From positions 576,128 to 640,127 of the forward strand of contig VWYX01000406.1 in the NCBI GenBank assembly GCA_013396525.1: DNA of 64,000 nt. The letters run 5' to 3'. The translations under genes were made by a program, and so were the position numbers. Within the stretch, counting starts at the first letter, position 1. Each line of letters begins with the position of its first letter. Under the pieces are notes generated by a model. It was not told the DNA's origin and did no database searches. It saw nothing but the letters and a program-made list of their open reading frames with translations. This document shows positions 43,712 through 55,637 of this stretch, piece after piece. The stretch comes from Chaetorhynchus papuensis. Lineage: Eukaryota > Chordata > Aves > Passeriformes > Rhipiduridae.

Positions 43712-45570
43712 CTAAAATAAAAGGGAAAAAAAAGTGTATCTTCTAGAAAAACATTAGTGCAATACACAAGACAAAATAGCTTGGTTGGCTTCCCCCTACC
43801 AGTAACCAGTGGAGGACACGTACGGAGCTGTAAAATTGCAGGGCAGGCAGGAGTACCTTCCATGGACCAGCCACCTTGATGTTTGCCAAGACTAAAAAGA
43901 TACTCTTGTTTTTATAGCCTTGGATCATTTTTCACTACAAATTAATTGTTTCAACCTTCCTGTAAACGTCTGGCATTCTCAATAGGCTGATGCACCATAT
44001 CTTTCAGTTACACACAGTGTAAAGGAGTATCGCATTTGTTTTCAGCCTGTAAGATACAGAAATCTTTCAAAAGCAGGAGAACCAAGCAAAAAATCATCAC
44101 TTCCCTCTTCTACTTTCTTTGTGACTCTTTGTGATGTTTGTCATCCCTTCACTGGTATGTCCTTCCTCATGTGAAAAGCCCCAGTCAATTTTCAATCTAC
44201 ATCTCCCTTAGCCTAACACAACCTTTCTAAAGCAGATCAGAGATAAAGGGAAAATACCCAAACTGCATTTAGTATTAAACATATGGACTGAGAATGGATT
44301 TATACAATGACACATTGATGGCATTTCCTGCTCAATTAATTATTAATTCTTGTATTAATCATTTTGTGGCTGCCAAGCACTGACCTGCCACTTTCACAGA
44401 ACTGTATCATCAGGATGCTTTGAAGAACAGCAATATCTAATTCAGGGTCAACACTTATGATACATATTTTTTAATCCCACCAATTAATAAAGTAACAATC
44501 CAATTATTAAACATGTAAAAAAAGCACCTTCCAGCTGAAAACTTCTAGTAGCATCTTCAAAGCTCACAGACCACAATGTGGAGATAGACAATAGGAAAAA
44601 CTCTCTTAACAGAGGAACTTAGGATGATAATTATCAAATTAATTTCAGTTAGTGTCTGTACGAACTTGCTAAAACAAGCACCACCCCATCTATGGAATAC
44701 ACATGTGCAGTCAGCATTTCAGTGTCTTATTTAAAGAAAACACATAAAACACAGTAAAACAGGGCAAACTTATTGTGTACAAAGTTAACTGGTTTGATTA
44801 CCACGTTTACGGAAAGAAAACTGAAAACAATCTTCTAGCCTATACTTTCACCACTTGAGCCCACCATGTAACCTGAAGACCAAAATCTTAACATCGAAAA
44901 TACTCAAAGCTGATCTGAAGTGCCAAACATCCTCCGGACTGTTAGCAGTTAACTGAGATTCACTTTGAGAGTCACTTTTTTTAAACAATGAATTTCTGGT
45001 TAAGTAGAATACACCCAAAAAACCCCCTTTTTTTTTTTTTTTTTGGTCAGATGTCAGTATCACTCCCCATTTTCTACTCATGCGGGCTTTTTCTATGTTA
45101 CCTAACACAGCAACAAAGTCCTGTGCAAAAACATGTCTTCTTCATTTTTCAACGCACATTCACACAACACAAGGTCTACCTTAATCACACTGCCTTCATT
45201 TACCCTGGGAAAGGATGGAAAGGAAGCAAAGAGGAGAGCCAAGACATTCTTATATCGCCTTTAACATCAGCACTGCTGTGTAGAAACTCCTTTACTACCC
45301 GCCACTGCTCTCCCCGGGCCCCTGAGGACACAGCGGGAAGGCCCCAGAGCCCCCGGGAGGCTCCGGCGCGGCTGCCCGGGGGGCGTCGCTCGCAGACAAA
45401 GCCGAGCGGGCCCGCAGCGCGGCCCAGCCGTGCGGGCCCCGCCGCCGCCGGGGGAGCTGCCCAGGCCGATCCCGGGGCCCGGGCGTCGGTGCTGGCGGCC
45501 GCTGGGGCGGAGGCGGGGCAGCGCTGCCCAGGCCCCGGGAGGGAGGGACGGACTGCCGCCATCCCACCCC

Positions 45571-45597
45571 GCCGCCGGCGGCGGCGGCGGCGGCGGG
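45571..45597. repeat. GCC/GGC triplet microsatellite
   Basis: Two GCC units are followed by six GGC units and a G run, located about 80-100 bases inside intron 1 from the exon 1 donor. CGG-type runs in CpG islands are length-polymorphic and can form secondary structure. Confidence 0.85.
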
Positions 45598-45674
45598 GCC
45601 GCGGGAGCTGCGGCCGGCGGGCGCGACACACCCGCGCTCGGCCGCCATGCAGCTCCCGGGGCGCCATCTCCTAC

Positions 45675-45800
45675 CTGCTCGGACCGGACCCAGCCCGGCG
45701 CTTCCCCCCACTACAGGCCGCGTCTCATTGTGCTCCCGCCGCCGTCGCCGCCATTTCCCCTCCGCCGCCGCCTCAGTCCCCGCAGCTGTCAGGTCCCTCC
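45675..45800 (-). other. DICER1: DICER1 exon 1 (non-coding, 5' end approximate)
   Basis: The 3' end of this exon is set by a good splice donor on the minus strand (GAGCAG then GTAGGAG at 45674 downward) inside the CpG island. The upstream limit is a guess because a transcription start cannot be read from sequence. The exon contains a GGAAATGGCGGC element (45747-45758), a YY1-type core often found just downstream of start sites of TATA-less promoters. It would be joined to exon 2 at 19254 across about 26 kb. Other donors in the island could also be used. Confidence 0.55.
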
Positions 45801-46004
45801 ATTCACCTGGGCCCGGGACGGCCTCCCCCTCCCTCCCTTGCCCCTGCGCTACGACCGGCGCTACGCAAACGGAGCGCCGCCCCCGCCCCTCCCGCCCGTA
45901 CCAACGGGGGCCGCCCAGCGCCCGCGGCGCAACCCGGCTCCGAGAATTCCGCCCTGCGCAGTCCGCACGCTCCGCATGCCCCACGCTATGAGAGGACGCA
46001 GGCG

Positions 46005-46054
46005 ATTGGCGGCCGGAGCCGGGTAAAAGGTGAAAGGTTCGCGAGGCGGCCAAT
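46005..46054. promoter_or_regulatory. Paired CCAAT boxes (NF-Y type) in the DICER1 promoter
   Basis: ATTGG at 46005-46009 (CCAAT on the minus strand, GGCGATTGGCGG context) and CCAAT at 46050-46054 (GCGGCCAATGGG context) sit 45 bp apart in opposite orientation, upstream of exon 1. Both flanks match the extended NF-Y preference for purines after CCAAT. Factor binding is inferred. Confidence 0.6.
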
Positions 46055-46219
46055 GGGACGGCGGGATACAGCGACTGCCGGGGAGCCGCCGGGCGCTCCG
46101 GGCGCTCACGTGCGTGCGCGCGCGCTCCCCTCCCCCGCCGGAGCGCTGCGAGCGCTCGGCCGTGCCCCGCGGGAGGCGAGGGGCGCCAGGCGCGCGGCGG
46201 CGCTGAGGCCAGGGCGGCG

Positions 46220-46231
46220 GCCGCCATCTTG
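46220..46231 (-). promoter_or_regulatory. YY1-type element CAAGATGGCGGC
   Basis: An exact match on the minus strand to the AANATGGCGGC core bound by YY1, at the outer edge of the CpG island. In many TATA-less promoters this element lies just downstream of a start site in the direction of transcription. Here it could mark an upstream DICER1 start or lie in a divergent transcript. Confidence 0.5.
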
Positions 46232-49200
46232 GGACGGGGGCCGGGGCCCGCGCCTTCGCTTCTTGTGCCACTGAGGCAGGGCTGCTCGTAGAGAGACGGA
46301 TCTGAGGGAATGGGGTTGTTCTATCGCGCGGCATGCCCTAGGGGAAAAAGGTGATGCCTTTTGGCAATGTCTGGACAGAGCAGCAGTGAGCTGTCTCATG
46401 ACTGTAACAAAATCCCAGCTTTCCACACACGCAGGTGGCCATTTCCATCAGAAGTCACCTTCCTGCCACAGACAAGGTGCTCCTTTTCCACTGGGGAGCC
46501 TTCAGCCCTTGCTGGTGCAGGGCCCAGAAGGTGGAAGAAGAAAGGAGAGCTGCAGGTGGTTGGGTTATGTAGGCTCCCAAAGCAGCATCTGTTTCTGTCA
46601 TTGCATGAGGCAGATTGCGACTGGCTGGACCACTGGGCTCACGCCAGTATCTTGGCAACACTCCACTGATTGAGTAGATGTTACTAGTAACTACCAAATC
46701 TTTTCAAAAGTGCTCTGAAATGTCTGGGATTGAACAGCTGATGTAGGGTAAGGTTTTGCCACCACCAAAACCCTTCAGCCAGAGGTGAAGAATGAGTTAC
46801 ATTTGTGTTAAGCCAGAGGACCAAGTGAGAGTCTCCTATGAACACATGTGCTTACAACAAGGACTGGATGGTGATTGGCCTTGTTGCCTGATAAAGATGA
46901 CCATAAATGCACTGCCCTTGTAAGTTGTGCTGAAGGCAGTGTGTTTTCAATGGAAGATCTGTGGCTGGAGGTCCAACCTCTCTCATTCCGTCTGCTCTCT
47001 ACCAGGGACTTGCCATGGTAACACAACTGTGCCTGCAAAATCAGTATGAAAAGAAAAAGCTGACTGGAGCACTCCTAAGGTTCATTCAAAACAACCTGAG
47101 TAAAATTACTTCAGATTCAAAGTGATACAGAGGCCTGGGGCATTATCAAATTAAGTATTTTCTTGGCACAAACCTCTGTTGCTGTTTAGAGCACATCTTC
47201 TGTAATGACTGCCATTATGCTGTTAAATGTTACGGTACTAGGTATTTTTATAGGATTGAAAGGGCATCCTTCTGGTTTTTTTTTATGGATGGAAGAATAA
47301 TTATATCCCATGACAAAAGCTGAGGAAGAGGAGCAGCTGTTCAGTCTTATCCAGTGGGGACTGTCAGACCATATGGGTCTATTTTTCCAATTTTAGCTGA
47401 AGTACTGAAGGAAATTGGCATTCTTGATTCCTTCTAACATAAAATAGAGCAGAAAGAAACTCTCCCTAATGCAGGCCATGGTTAAATAATGAATTTTATT
47501 CATTTCAAGTAGGTTCAAAGAGAAAGCAACCAGAATGCTTAGAAAACAAAACAGACAAATGCCAGGAGAATTCTGGAAGTTATTTTCTTGTATAAACTGG
47601 TGTCTTTCTCCACAGCTACTTCCTCCTTGAGCCTGCCTGCTGACAGGAGTTTTTGATATAAAAGCAAAGGATAAAATCTGTGCTGTTCCTTACAATCCTA
47701 TCCCCACTACCCTCTCTCCATTCTAAGAAACAGATATTTGATGTCATATATTTGTGTAATCAGATCTAACCTTCACAGTTTAACCCCAAATTAAAAATTT
47801 ACTTTTAGGTTGATTTCACAAATTCATTACAAAGATTTCTAAAGTAAAATGGACTCATCAATGTGAGATTCCACACCTTTCAAACTGGTTGGCATTCAGA
47901 GTTTGATAAAAAACCATACAACTAACCATAAAAACAAAGCAAACAGGCTGTGGGATGAAAAGGATACACTGCCCAACTATTAAAATCTGGAAAAGAACAA
48001 GTAACAATGTACCAAGTAACAACCTTCACCATATCTCTAGTTCTAGAAATACTGATATTTGCTCTATGGGGTAACTGTTGTTAGACAACAAGAAAATAGA
48101 GACATTTATCTCCCTTTAAAAAAATTCAGTAATGGATTTTCTGGTTTTTTTCTGATGACTGAGATTTAAAAAATGTTTGGGTAAGAAAAGAGGAAAAGTG
48201 ACATTAAAAATCACTTTGTCACAATGAATTGTCTTTGTTCATGCTACAGAACTCTCTAATCACACCAGTGGAAACCAGGCGTTCTGGCTCCACTCCTCAC
48301 ATCATGTTCTGAAATGGACTCTGAAGAGATTCCTTCCTGCGAGACAATGGTGACCTCTGTTGTTCCCTGCTGTTGGTACCAGCCATGATGTCTGCTGGCC
48401 TCATGTCACACACTGGTTCAGTAAGGCACTTTGAAACAAGCTGGCAGTTACTGAGGAAATAAGTGCCCAAGTGTTGCATTATAGTTTCTGGCCAGGAAAA
48501 GATGTGTCTATTCTGTACTCCACTTGGGAAATTTTTCCTTGAGGCTTTCCTCTCAAAAAGCCCCTGGTCTGGCTACCAGGTTTTCCAGCTCATAGCTGGG
48601 AATCAGTGCAGGAAAGAACTGTTGCAAACATTTTAAACCACAGTGCTAATAATAACACCTGCAATGTATTATGAGAAAAAGCTGCAGGTATGATTATAGA
48701 GAAGGAAGTTGGAAGAAAGAAAGAACCTATTTTGAACAGATTCCATTCTAAAACTGAAGCTTAGATTTTTAACAAGGTGTTGGGTTGCATGAATCTTTGT
48801 CTCACCCTAAAATGCATTTAAAAAAAAAAATTGGCATGCTTTACCACTTCAGTGATCCAGACTTCGTAATTCCAAGGGTATTTTCCCTAGTGCAAGAGAA
48901 ACTTCAGTAATTTTTTTTTTTTTAAACCTCTTTAAATTGCTGACATGAGGATATGAGCTGACGTAGTTTGGAAACTGACTCCTTTCTCTCCTGGCAACAT
49001 TTCCCAGGCAAAGTTCCCTGCTTTTTCCTTGGCTTTCTCCAGACTGGTGATCTCCTCCATCATCTACTTACAGTCTCCAGAGTGTCTCTATCATAGGTAG
49101 ACATACCACTAAAGAAACCACACAAATTCAAATCACTGGTAAGGAAGAAGGATGGAAAAAAAAAAATATTCTGTTAGGAAAGAACTCCCTTTTTGACCTC

Positions 49201-50913
49201 CTATAGCTACCAGTGGATGAAAAAAAACAAAATGGGGAACAAAATTCAGGTCAGCCACAAGATTTGTATTCAACTCTGAGCTTGTATTGGCTGTTCTGGA
49301 ATGTCTCACAGAGAGAGAGTATTTTTAAACCAAAATTGGCTTCCAACTCCTCTAGAAATCATTTTTGGCTTATTTTGATGCCATTAAACCTACAATGGTT
49401 TTGGATGCTGTGATTAATTTTCCTATAAATTTAGAAATACATCAGAAGTAGAAAAAGGAGAGCATCACAAAAGCCTTTGGTGTGACTAAAAACATCTCCT
49501 GAACATGGGCAGCAAGGATGAAAAATTTTGCCCAGGTTTACTGGTGATGTCAGCCCTTGAAGAACTGAGACTGCACTGTTTCCTTTCAGGTTTGTAACCA
49601 GTAGGGAGCCAGAGGAGCAAGTGGGAAAGGCTCTTCCTTTCTACCCTTTTCTAAAAATGAGTGCAAGGTTTCCCTTTTTTCAGTCATCTGGGACTTCACT
49701 GGATGAAAGATGGGAGCAGTTTCGCAAGCAGCCGCAATGGCACAGTGCAAAAGATCTGTCGTACAGCAGTTAAGAGAAGTTCCTAATGTCCTTGAGATAC
49801 ACCCTTGTTAATGTCCATTTTTGCCTGAGAACCAAGAAATACCACTTGACAATGTATAAATCTATATTTATGTCAGTTTTTGATAACAAGCAGAAAATAC
49901 GTATCAGCAGAGTGATAAATCAGTTCCCCAGGGTACAGAGCAGCCATAAAAAAGAAATGTAAAAATAATCAATTCAAAGTATTTACAGCAGATGGAGCTA
50001 TACATTTTGCTTTGATCATAGGTTATATGATATTCCAAGATAAAGTGTAGTTTGGCAAGGACTGTGGTAAGCCAGTGGTACTGTCTCACCAAGGAATGGA
50101 GTCAGTCACAGAAGATGTCTCATAATTTGCTGCAATTAGCTCTCCTGGAAATCATCCTTGTAACATCAGTAAAAATAGCAACTCAAGAAAAGATTACCAC
50201 TGTATATTGGTGTCTTAATAGAGATCAAGCTCAAGTCTAAGGCTCTGCTATATCCAGTCACCACTTTGAAGGTTCTCCTACCCCTGCTGGCTTTTGTTTA
50301 CCAACCAGGTAAAATGAGCACTGAGGAGAGGATGAATTTTTCAGTTTACACTACCAACAAGAATATGTGTGATGGCCACAGGTTATCCTTAGAAGGTCTG
50401 GGCTTCTGCACAACCAAAGTGCATACTCAGTGTGTATACTTGTGAAATGAACCCTGTGTTTGTCTTTGTTGCTGCCAAGATCCAGATAGATGCAGCATGT
50501 TTCCAATGCCACATGAGCATCTTCTTCAAGCTACAGAAATTGTGATTACACAGCAAGGATAAGGGAGATTACTTTTGAGTTTCTATCAGAATTACTTTTA
50601 TCCCAGAGCAGTTAAAAGAAAACCAGTCCAACAGTTCCTATCTTACTATGTTTCAATTTGAACTAAAGTTTGGATCTCATACCATTGTAAAATTTTACTC
50701 TGCTTCCACACACTGAGATGACCTATCTTGCCTATTTGAACTTTACACCCTCCCCTCCCCAATGTACTTGCAAATTCCTAACCATAGTGTCAGTAGCAAA
50801 AAAAAAAAAAAACAAACCAAAAAAAATCCCACAAAAACCTAATTAAAAAAAAAATCACCAAAGTGATTTTTAGTGTATTTAGAGATTTTAAAGTTTTGGT
50901 AATGAAAAGTGCT

Positions 50914-51053
50914 AGATGCCCCATCCCTGGAAACATTCAGTCGGACTGGACAGGGCTCTGAGCAATCTGATTTGGTGGAGGTGCCCATGGCAGAGGAGTT
51001 AGACTGGATGACATTTAAAAGACTCTTCCAGCCCAAACTGTTCTATGATTCTG
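50914..51053 (+). mobile_element. CR1 LINE 3' end fragment
   Basis: About 140 bases of CR1 3' region: CATCCCTGGAAACATTCA, GGACAGGGCTCTGAGCAA, GTGCCCATGGCAGAGG and the terminal TTCTATGATTCTG. It lies 3' of an A-rich tract (50800-50852), in the spacer between CLMN and DICER1. Confidence 0.93.
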
Positions 51054-54000
51054 GAAATCTGCATTGTTAACAGGACTGGATCCAAATATCCCAAATTCTC
51101 AACAGCACCATGAATATTTTCTTGCTATGTATGGTTAGGTGTGGGGGAGGGTGGTCCAATAGGCAGGTACAGCTACTCCGGGAGTGGTTAGAAACACCAT
51201 GAAAGCATGTGAGATAATTTGATTTTGTAGAAGGATTAAAGGAATATTTACAAGTCCTAAAGTGTGATACCCAGGAAACTTTTAGAGAAGAAGCATTCCT
51301 ATGCCTTTCACATATGCCATTTTCTTTCTGTGTGGTTATCCAATTTAGATATATTTTTCAGGAGGCAGATCGTGGGGCTGATTCTGAACTGTATTGCAAC
51401 TCTATTGTACTTTATTTTCTTTTTCTAATATACTGCAAAGGGTATTAAGGTGTAGGGGGAAGTACATAGTAAATATGAAATGGTACTGCAACTAGCAATA
51501 TGCTAATCCACAAGTCTAAACATGTACAGAGAAATAGCCCAGATAAACTGATTGTAAGAACAGTAAATAATTAAGCACAACTGTTTTTGTAAGCTTTCCC
51601 ATGGCTTGCCTTTATAATGCCAATTTCTATGTGTTAATAAATTAGTAATTCTTCACCTTTATAAAAATTTAAAATCCAGTTGTTTATTGACCGGAAAAAA
51701 AGTTTAGAATCGTCCTCCAAAATGAAAAGTCACTTTCTGGGTAAGTGGGAAATGATGCACTTTATGAATTTGCAGTCTTTACTGAGGTCTTCTGTCCTAA
51801 GAAGTGCATTTAGTTTCTGGGCACGAAAATGTGTAAATAGATAAAAGTAATACATATAAATAATAGATACAATATATAATAATAAAAATTAATAAATTAA
51901 ACAAAGAATCCACAAGGACAAACCCACAGGTAATAGATTAGATACAGGAAGCCTGTCCCTTTATTTCAAAATTGGAGATTTTGTAAAATAAATTGAAGCT
52001 ATTCACTAGTAAATACTATTCTTCTTACAGCATAACAGTTTCTAAAAACATTTTCTTCTAGTGTACCAGCTATACAGAAGAATATAGTTCTTTCTCACAA
52101 AAATTAGCTATGAGCAACTAGTGCAAACATCCAATACAAGCCCCTCACTGAAAGTGTTCAGAAGAAATGTATTTGAAAGTACACGAAAATGCATTTCCTT
52201 CAGTTTATCTGGACACCACTCAAATCCTCCCAGCATTTGTTCTCATTTAAAAAAATCATCATTGCTCACCACTTGCCAAAGAGAAACATGTATTTTAAAT
52301 ATTACATTCCTTACTTACAATGATTTATTTAGGATGAAGTCCCTCATTAACTCTTTAGCCATCTAGAACTTTACATTTTAAACTAGAGAACTTTAACAAG
52401 AAAGGTAAAACAGTTTATTCAGCTTTTTACACAGCAGTATACAATAGCACAAAGTGGTATGCCTACTAAAATGTTTTGTTCAAGACAAAAGTAAAAGTTG
52501 AATTTTTTATTACAATGAAAATACTTATTTGACTTGTGTAACTTATTTGGCATTAAAATGTGACTGCATTGTTTCTCTCAAGAACTGAGCAGCATATATG
52601 GTGAAAGTTACTTGATTCACAGTCATTTTGAAATAAACAAGAGTGATTTTCTGTTACAGTCTTAATAATGGCCATGGACCAGGGACACCCCTGTACAAAC
52701 TGGTCCTTGGACACAGCAAATCTATTCTGTGAATCAAAGAGATTCCAGGAAGGCCCAGTGTAAATAATGAAAAATAAATTATTTATTTGGGGAATAAGAT
52801 ATTACCTGGCCAGAACATAGCAGTGATGGCCAGGACCTAGCCTTTCTTGGAATGGTAGGCTTTAGTATTTCTCACTAAGGTAAAATTATTTTTATTGGTC
52901 CTTCTAACCTTTTCATGAAGGAAAAAAAAAATATTAATCACTCAGGGGCCAATTTTATGTTCCAGATATATAAATTTAGACATTTCCCCCCACTATGGGG
53001 AAAAAATAGGATGGTTCTCATTTTCCAGTATCAGCAGTAGCAGCTTCTTGGCAAGGAATTGTCAAAAGTGCCACAGAAGTGGAAGGAGCTTCTCCATGTC
53101 TTACGTTTAGTGGAGGAAAAAAATCCTTTGATGTTCCACAGTTTCAGTTAAGATAACCCTGAAATGACTATGGCACTTGAAAAAAGAAGGGTTAATTTTT
53201 CACCCTTTGTGAGCTCGAGTTGTGTGAAGCGATGGACAGAGTAAGTGAGCTACTCCGCAGAGAACGTGACTTTCCCGTATCATTTAACCTGCACGTATCC
53301 CATCCTCCTGCATGAATGGCTTCACGATCTTGGGCTGGTATGGGTGAGGACAAGCCGTACTGCGTGTCCTGTTTATATACAATCCCAGAACGTGAACAAT
53401 CCTAAGTTGGGCAGCTGTAAATTAGTGTTATCAGTGGTGTGCCAGGGGAAGTTATTTACCTGACAAAAACCTGCACAATGCAGAAATACAAAGGCTTTAG
53501 TGGTTTTTACCTCCATTCAGAACTGTTACCCATTAGCTCAATGGAAACAGCAGGCAACCTGTTGTCAGGGTATGAGCTTTCAGCTGTAGCAGTTTGGGAA
53601 CTTCCATGGCCATATTCCAGCCTGAAACCTCACCCTTGTTTTCCAGTTATTTGTTCCCTACTGCTGTTCTCTTAATTGAAGATGGAAGCAGATGTTAACT
53701 TCCTCTCTTTGGAGGGTTGTTTCTGCCGAATTTAGGCAAACAAATGCTCTGTGTAAAATGGAGGTAACTGAAGTGAGTGGTGTATGGTTAGTGTACATTG
53801 GATTTGCATGGGCATTGCATAGGCTTCAGTGACTTGCTGGCCTATGTGGTTGATGTTGATTTAAGTGCCCTCAGGGCCAGATCTGGTAGTGTGTGCTTAG
53901 CACACAGATGTGTTGCACTGACTTCCACAGAAGTAGAGGAACTGAACACATCACTGGATGCATTCATGTTTGTGCTTGGCAAGAAGGGACTCCCAAGTAT

Positions 54001-55610
54001 TTAAAGCTACCGTAAGTGATAATGCACTGTTAGAATTATTATCATGTTAGATGGCTGGATGTGATACCACATACACTGGCCAAATTAATCTCCTAAAGCT
54101 CGGATTCTGTGAGGATTAGTGTAGAGAACCCTAAAAACCCCCATTGGATATGCATGGTACCCCTGTAAACTCAATGGAGCACTACTTGAATAAAGAAGTT
54201 ACAGTCATACTGAGCAGGAATAAACTGAGAGTGTCCAGAAAATGCAGGGGATTTAAGTGTGTTTAGATGCCAAATATCAACATGTAGAAATTTCAGCCTC
54301 AGGAAGTTTTAATGGAAGAAAGTAGCTCAATCACTCAGTATATTTTGCAACTTTAGCTGAAAGTTTAACATCACAAAATGAGATATTGCTATGCAGCTTT
54401 AAGAATCACACAAACGTATTCAATCATTTCCCCCGCTTTTCAAATCTGCTGTTCATTAAAAGCTCTTCTCCTGTTTGCAGTTTCCAGTTTTCAAATGGAT
54501 GACACAACTGATGCATAGCTTAATGTTCATTCTCATGAGTCATAATTAATAAATAATTGTATCACATACATAGAATTTTACAGGTACTCTTAAAATGGTT
54601 TTACAGTTCTATTAAATATATAGATAAAATAATCACTGCTATATAAAAAAAATCATTTTTAAACAGCTGAACTCTCAAGCTTTGCATAAAATTCTGTAGA
54701 CACATTCATTACAATCTAGAAACTCAATAAAAATACATTTTAGAGCTCAATCTCTCAAAAATATTCATGGCATTGAAAATTGATTGTCATTTTTTACTGT
54801 AGCATGTGCTTGCCCTGCCTTTGCACTGATAACTTCCTACAATTTGGCAAAAGCTATATTCTGGTCAGTTTGTAGATTATGTGACTGTTTAACTCATTTC
54901 CTCAACACTAAGTCACCTGTCACATAAATGTTTAGTGGGGTTCTGTCTTTAATAGTGTATCTTTCCTTGCACTTTCTATAAAATCACAATGAAACACTTC
55001 GCAGTTAAGTTACATGACTAAAACAACATTGCACCATCCTATCACAGTTGCCACTCAGTCCTTAATGAAGCTTCTGTGAACACCAAACATCCTTTATCCA
55101 GTGATCCTCAAGGCACTTCCTGACGCTTACACTTCACAATGCTCTGCTACCCACATTTGTTCAAAACCAGTAGGTTTTAGAGTCTTAACAGATCAGTACC
55201 CCTGTGTATCTGAATTCAGCTGCTAAATATACCAAATGTGGTCAGTTCAAGCTTAGCATTTTTCAAAAACCCAGGCAAAAATTCAGGAAAAATTGCCTGC
55301 ATTCAGACAGTGCACATATCTGCTGGAAAATGGGTAGACAATAGATTGCCCACCAGGCTTTAAACCCTCCACTACCGGCAGCCCGTCCCCTGGGCAGCAA
55401 GTTAAAACAGGCTTTGCCATAGTGAATGTTTCAGAATCAGGCTTTTAGGCAGTAGATCAGAGTAGGCCACAAACCCCAAAACGAAGCAGTGTTTTGAGAA
55501 CTGGGCACTTGCATTAAGGGATTGGATCTTGCACTGTGGAAGAAGAGATGCAGGCTCAGTTTAACTGGAGGAAGCTGCTGCTTATGCAGATGTCACTCTT
55601 TAACAGTTCC

Positions 55611-55637
55611 AGACTGAACTCTTGAAGAGTTCAGTCT
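55611..55637. repeat. Perfect 12-bp inverted repeat with 3-nt loop and T tract
   Basis: AGACTGAACTCT, loop TGA, AGAGTTCAGTCT, followed on the plus strand by a run of eight T (sharing the last stem base). Read on the minus strand, the direction of any CLMN 3' UTR, it is the same stem preceded by A's. Confidence 0.8.

Larger units (their letters stand above)
19255..45674 (-). other. DICER1: DICER1 intron 1 (about 26.4 kb)
   Basis: Runs from the exon 1 donor at 45674 to the exon 2 acceptor. It contains two CR1 fragments, a candidate alternative 5' UTR exon (26848-26946), a GC-rich block (about 28880-29210), a possible LTR (about 42650-43140), a cysteine-rich candidate exon (43405-43711) and a GGC repeat near its 5' end. 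The rest is AT-rich intronic DNA with only short, unsupported reading frames. It is long enough to host alternative first exons or nested genes. Confidence 0.8.
45290..46275. promoter_or_regulatory. DICER1: CpG island promoter of DICER1
   Basis: About 1 kb is dense in CpG and G+C, in sharp contrast to the AT-rich flanks. It contains the exon 1 donor (45674), inverted and direct CCAAT boxes (46005-46009 and 46050-46054), an E-box CACGTG (46107-46112), a GGC/GCC triplet run (45571-45597) and two YY1-like cores (45747-45758 and 46220-46231, both on the minus strand). No TATA box was seen. This fits a TATA-less housekeeping promoter with dispersed starts. Human DICER1 has a divergent non-coding RNA at this place, so plus-strand transcription is possible. 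Long open frames on both strands in the island follow from the lack of AT-rich stops. Confidence 0.9.

Noticed and set aside
44988..46274. 428-codon plus-strand open frame
   Set aside because: It crosses the CpG island, where stop codons are rare in every frame. It is full of Pro/Arg/Ala/Gly, no domain is seen, and several long frames overlap it on both strands.
45295..46334. Minus-strand frames of 120-310 codons in the CpG island
   Set aside because: Same compositional cause. They cover promoter and exon 1 sequence and resemble no protein.
53245..54004. Three consecutive plus-strand frames
   Set aside because: Different frames, no shared splice pattern, no recognisable protein.
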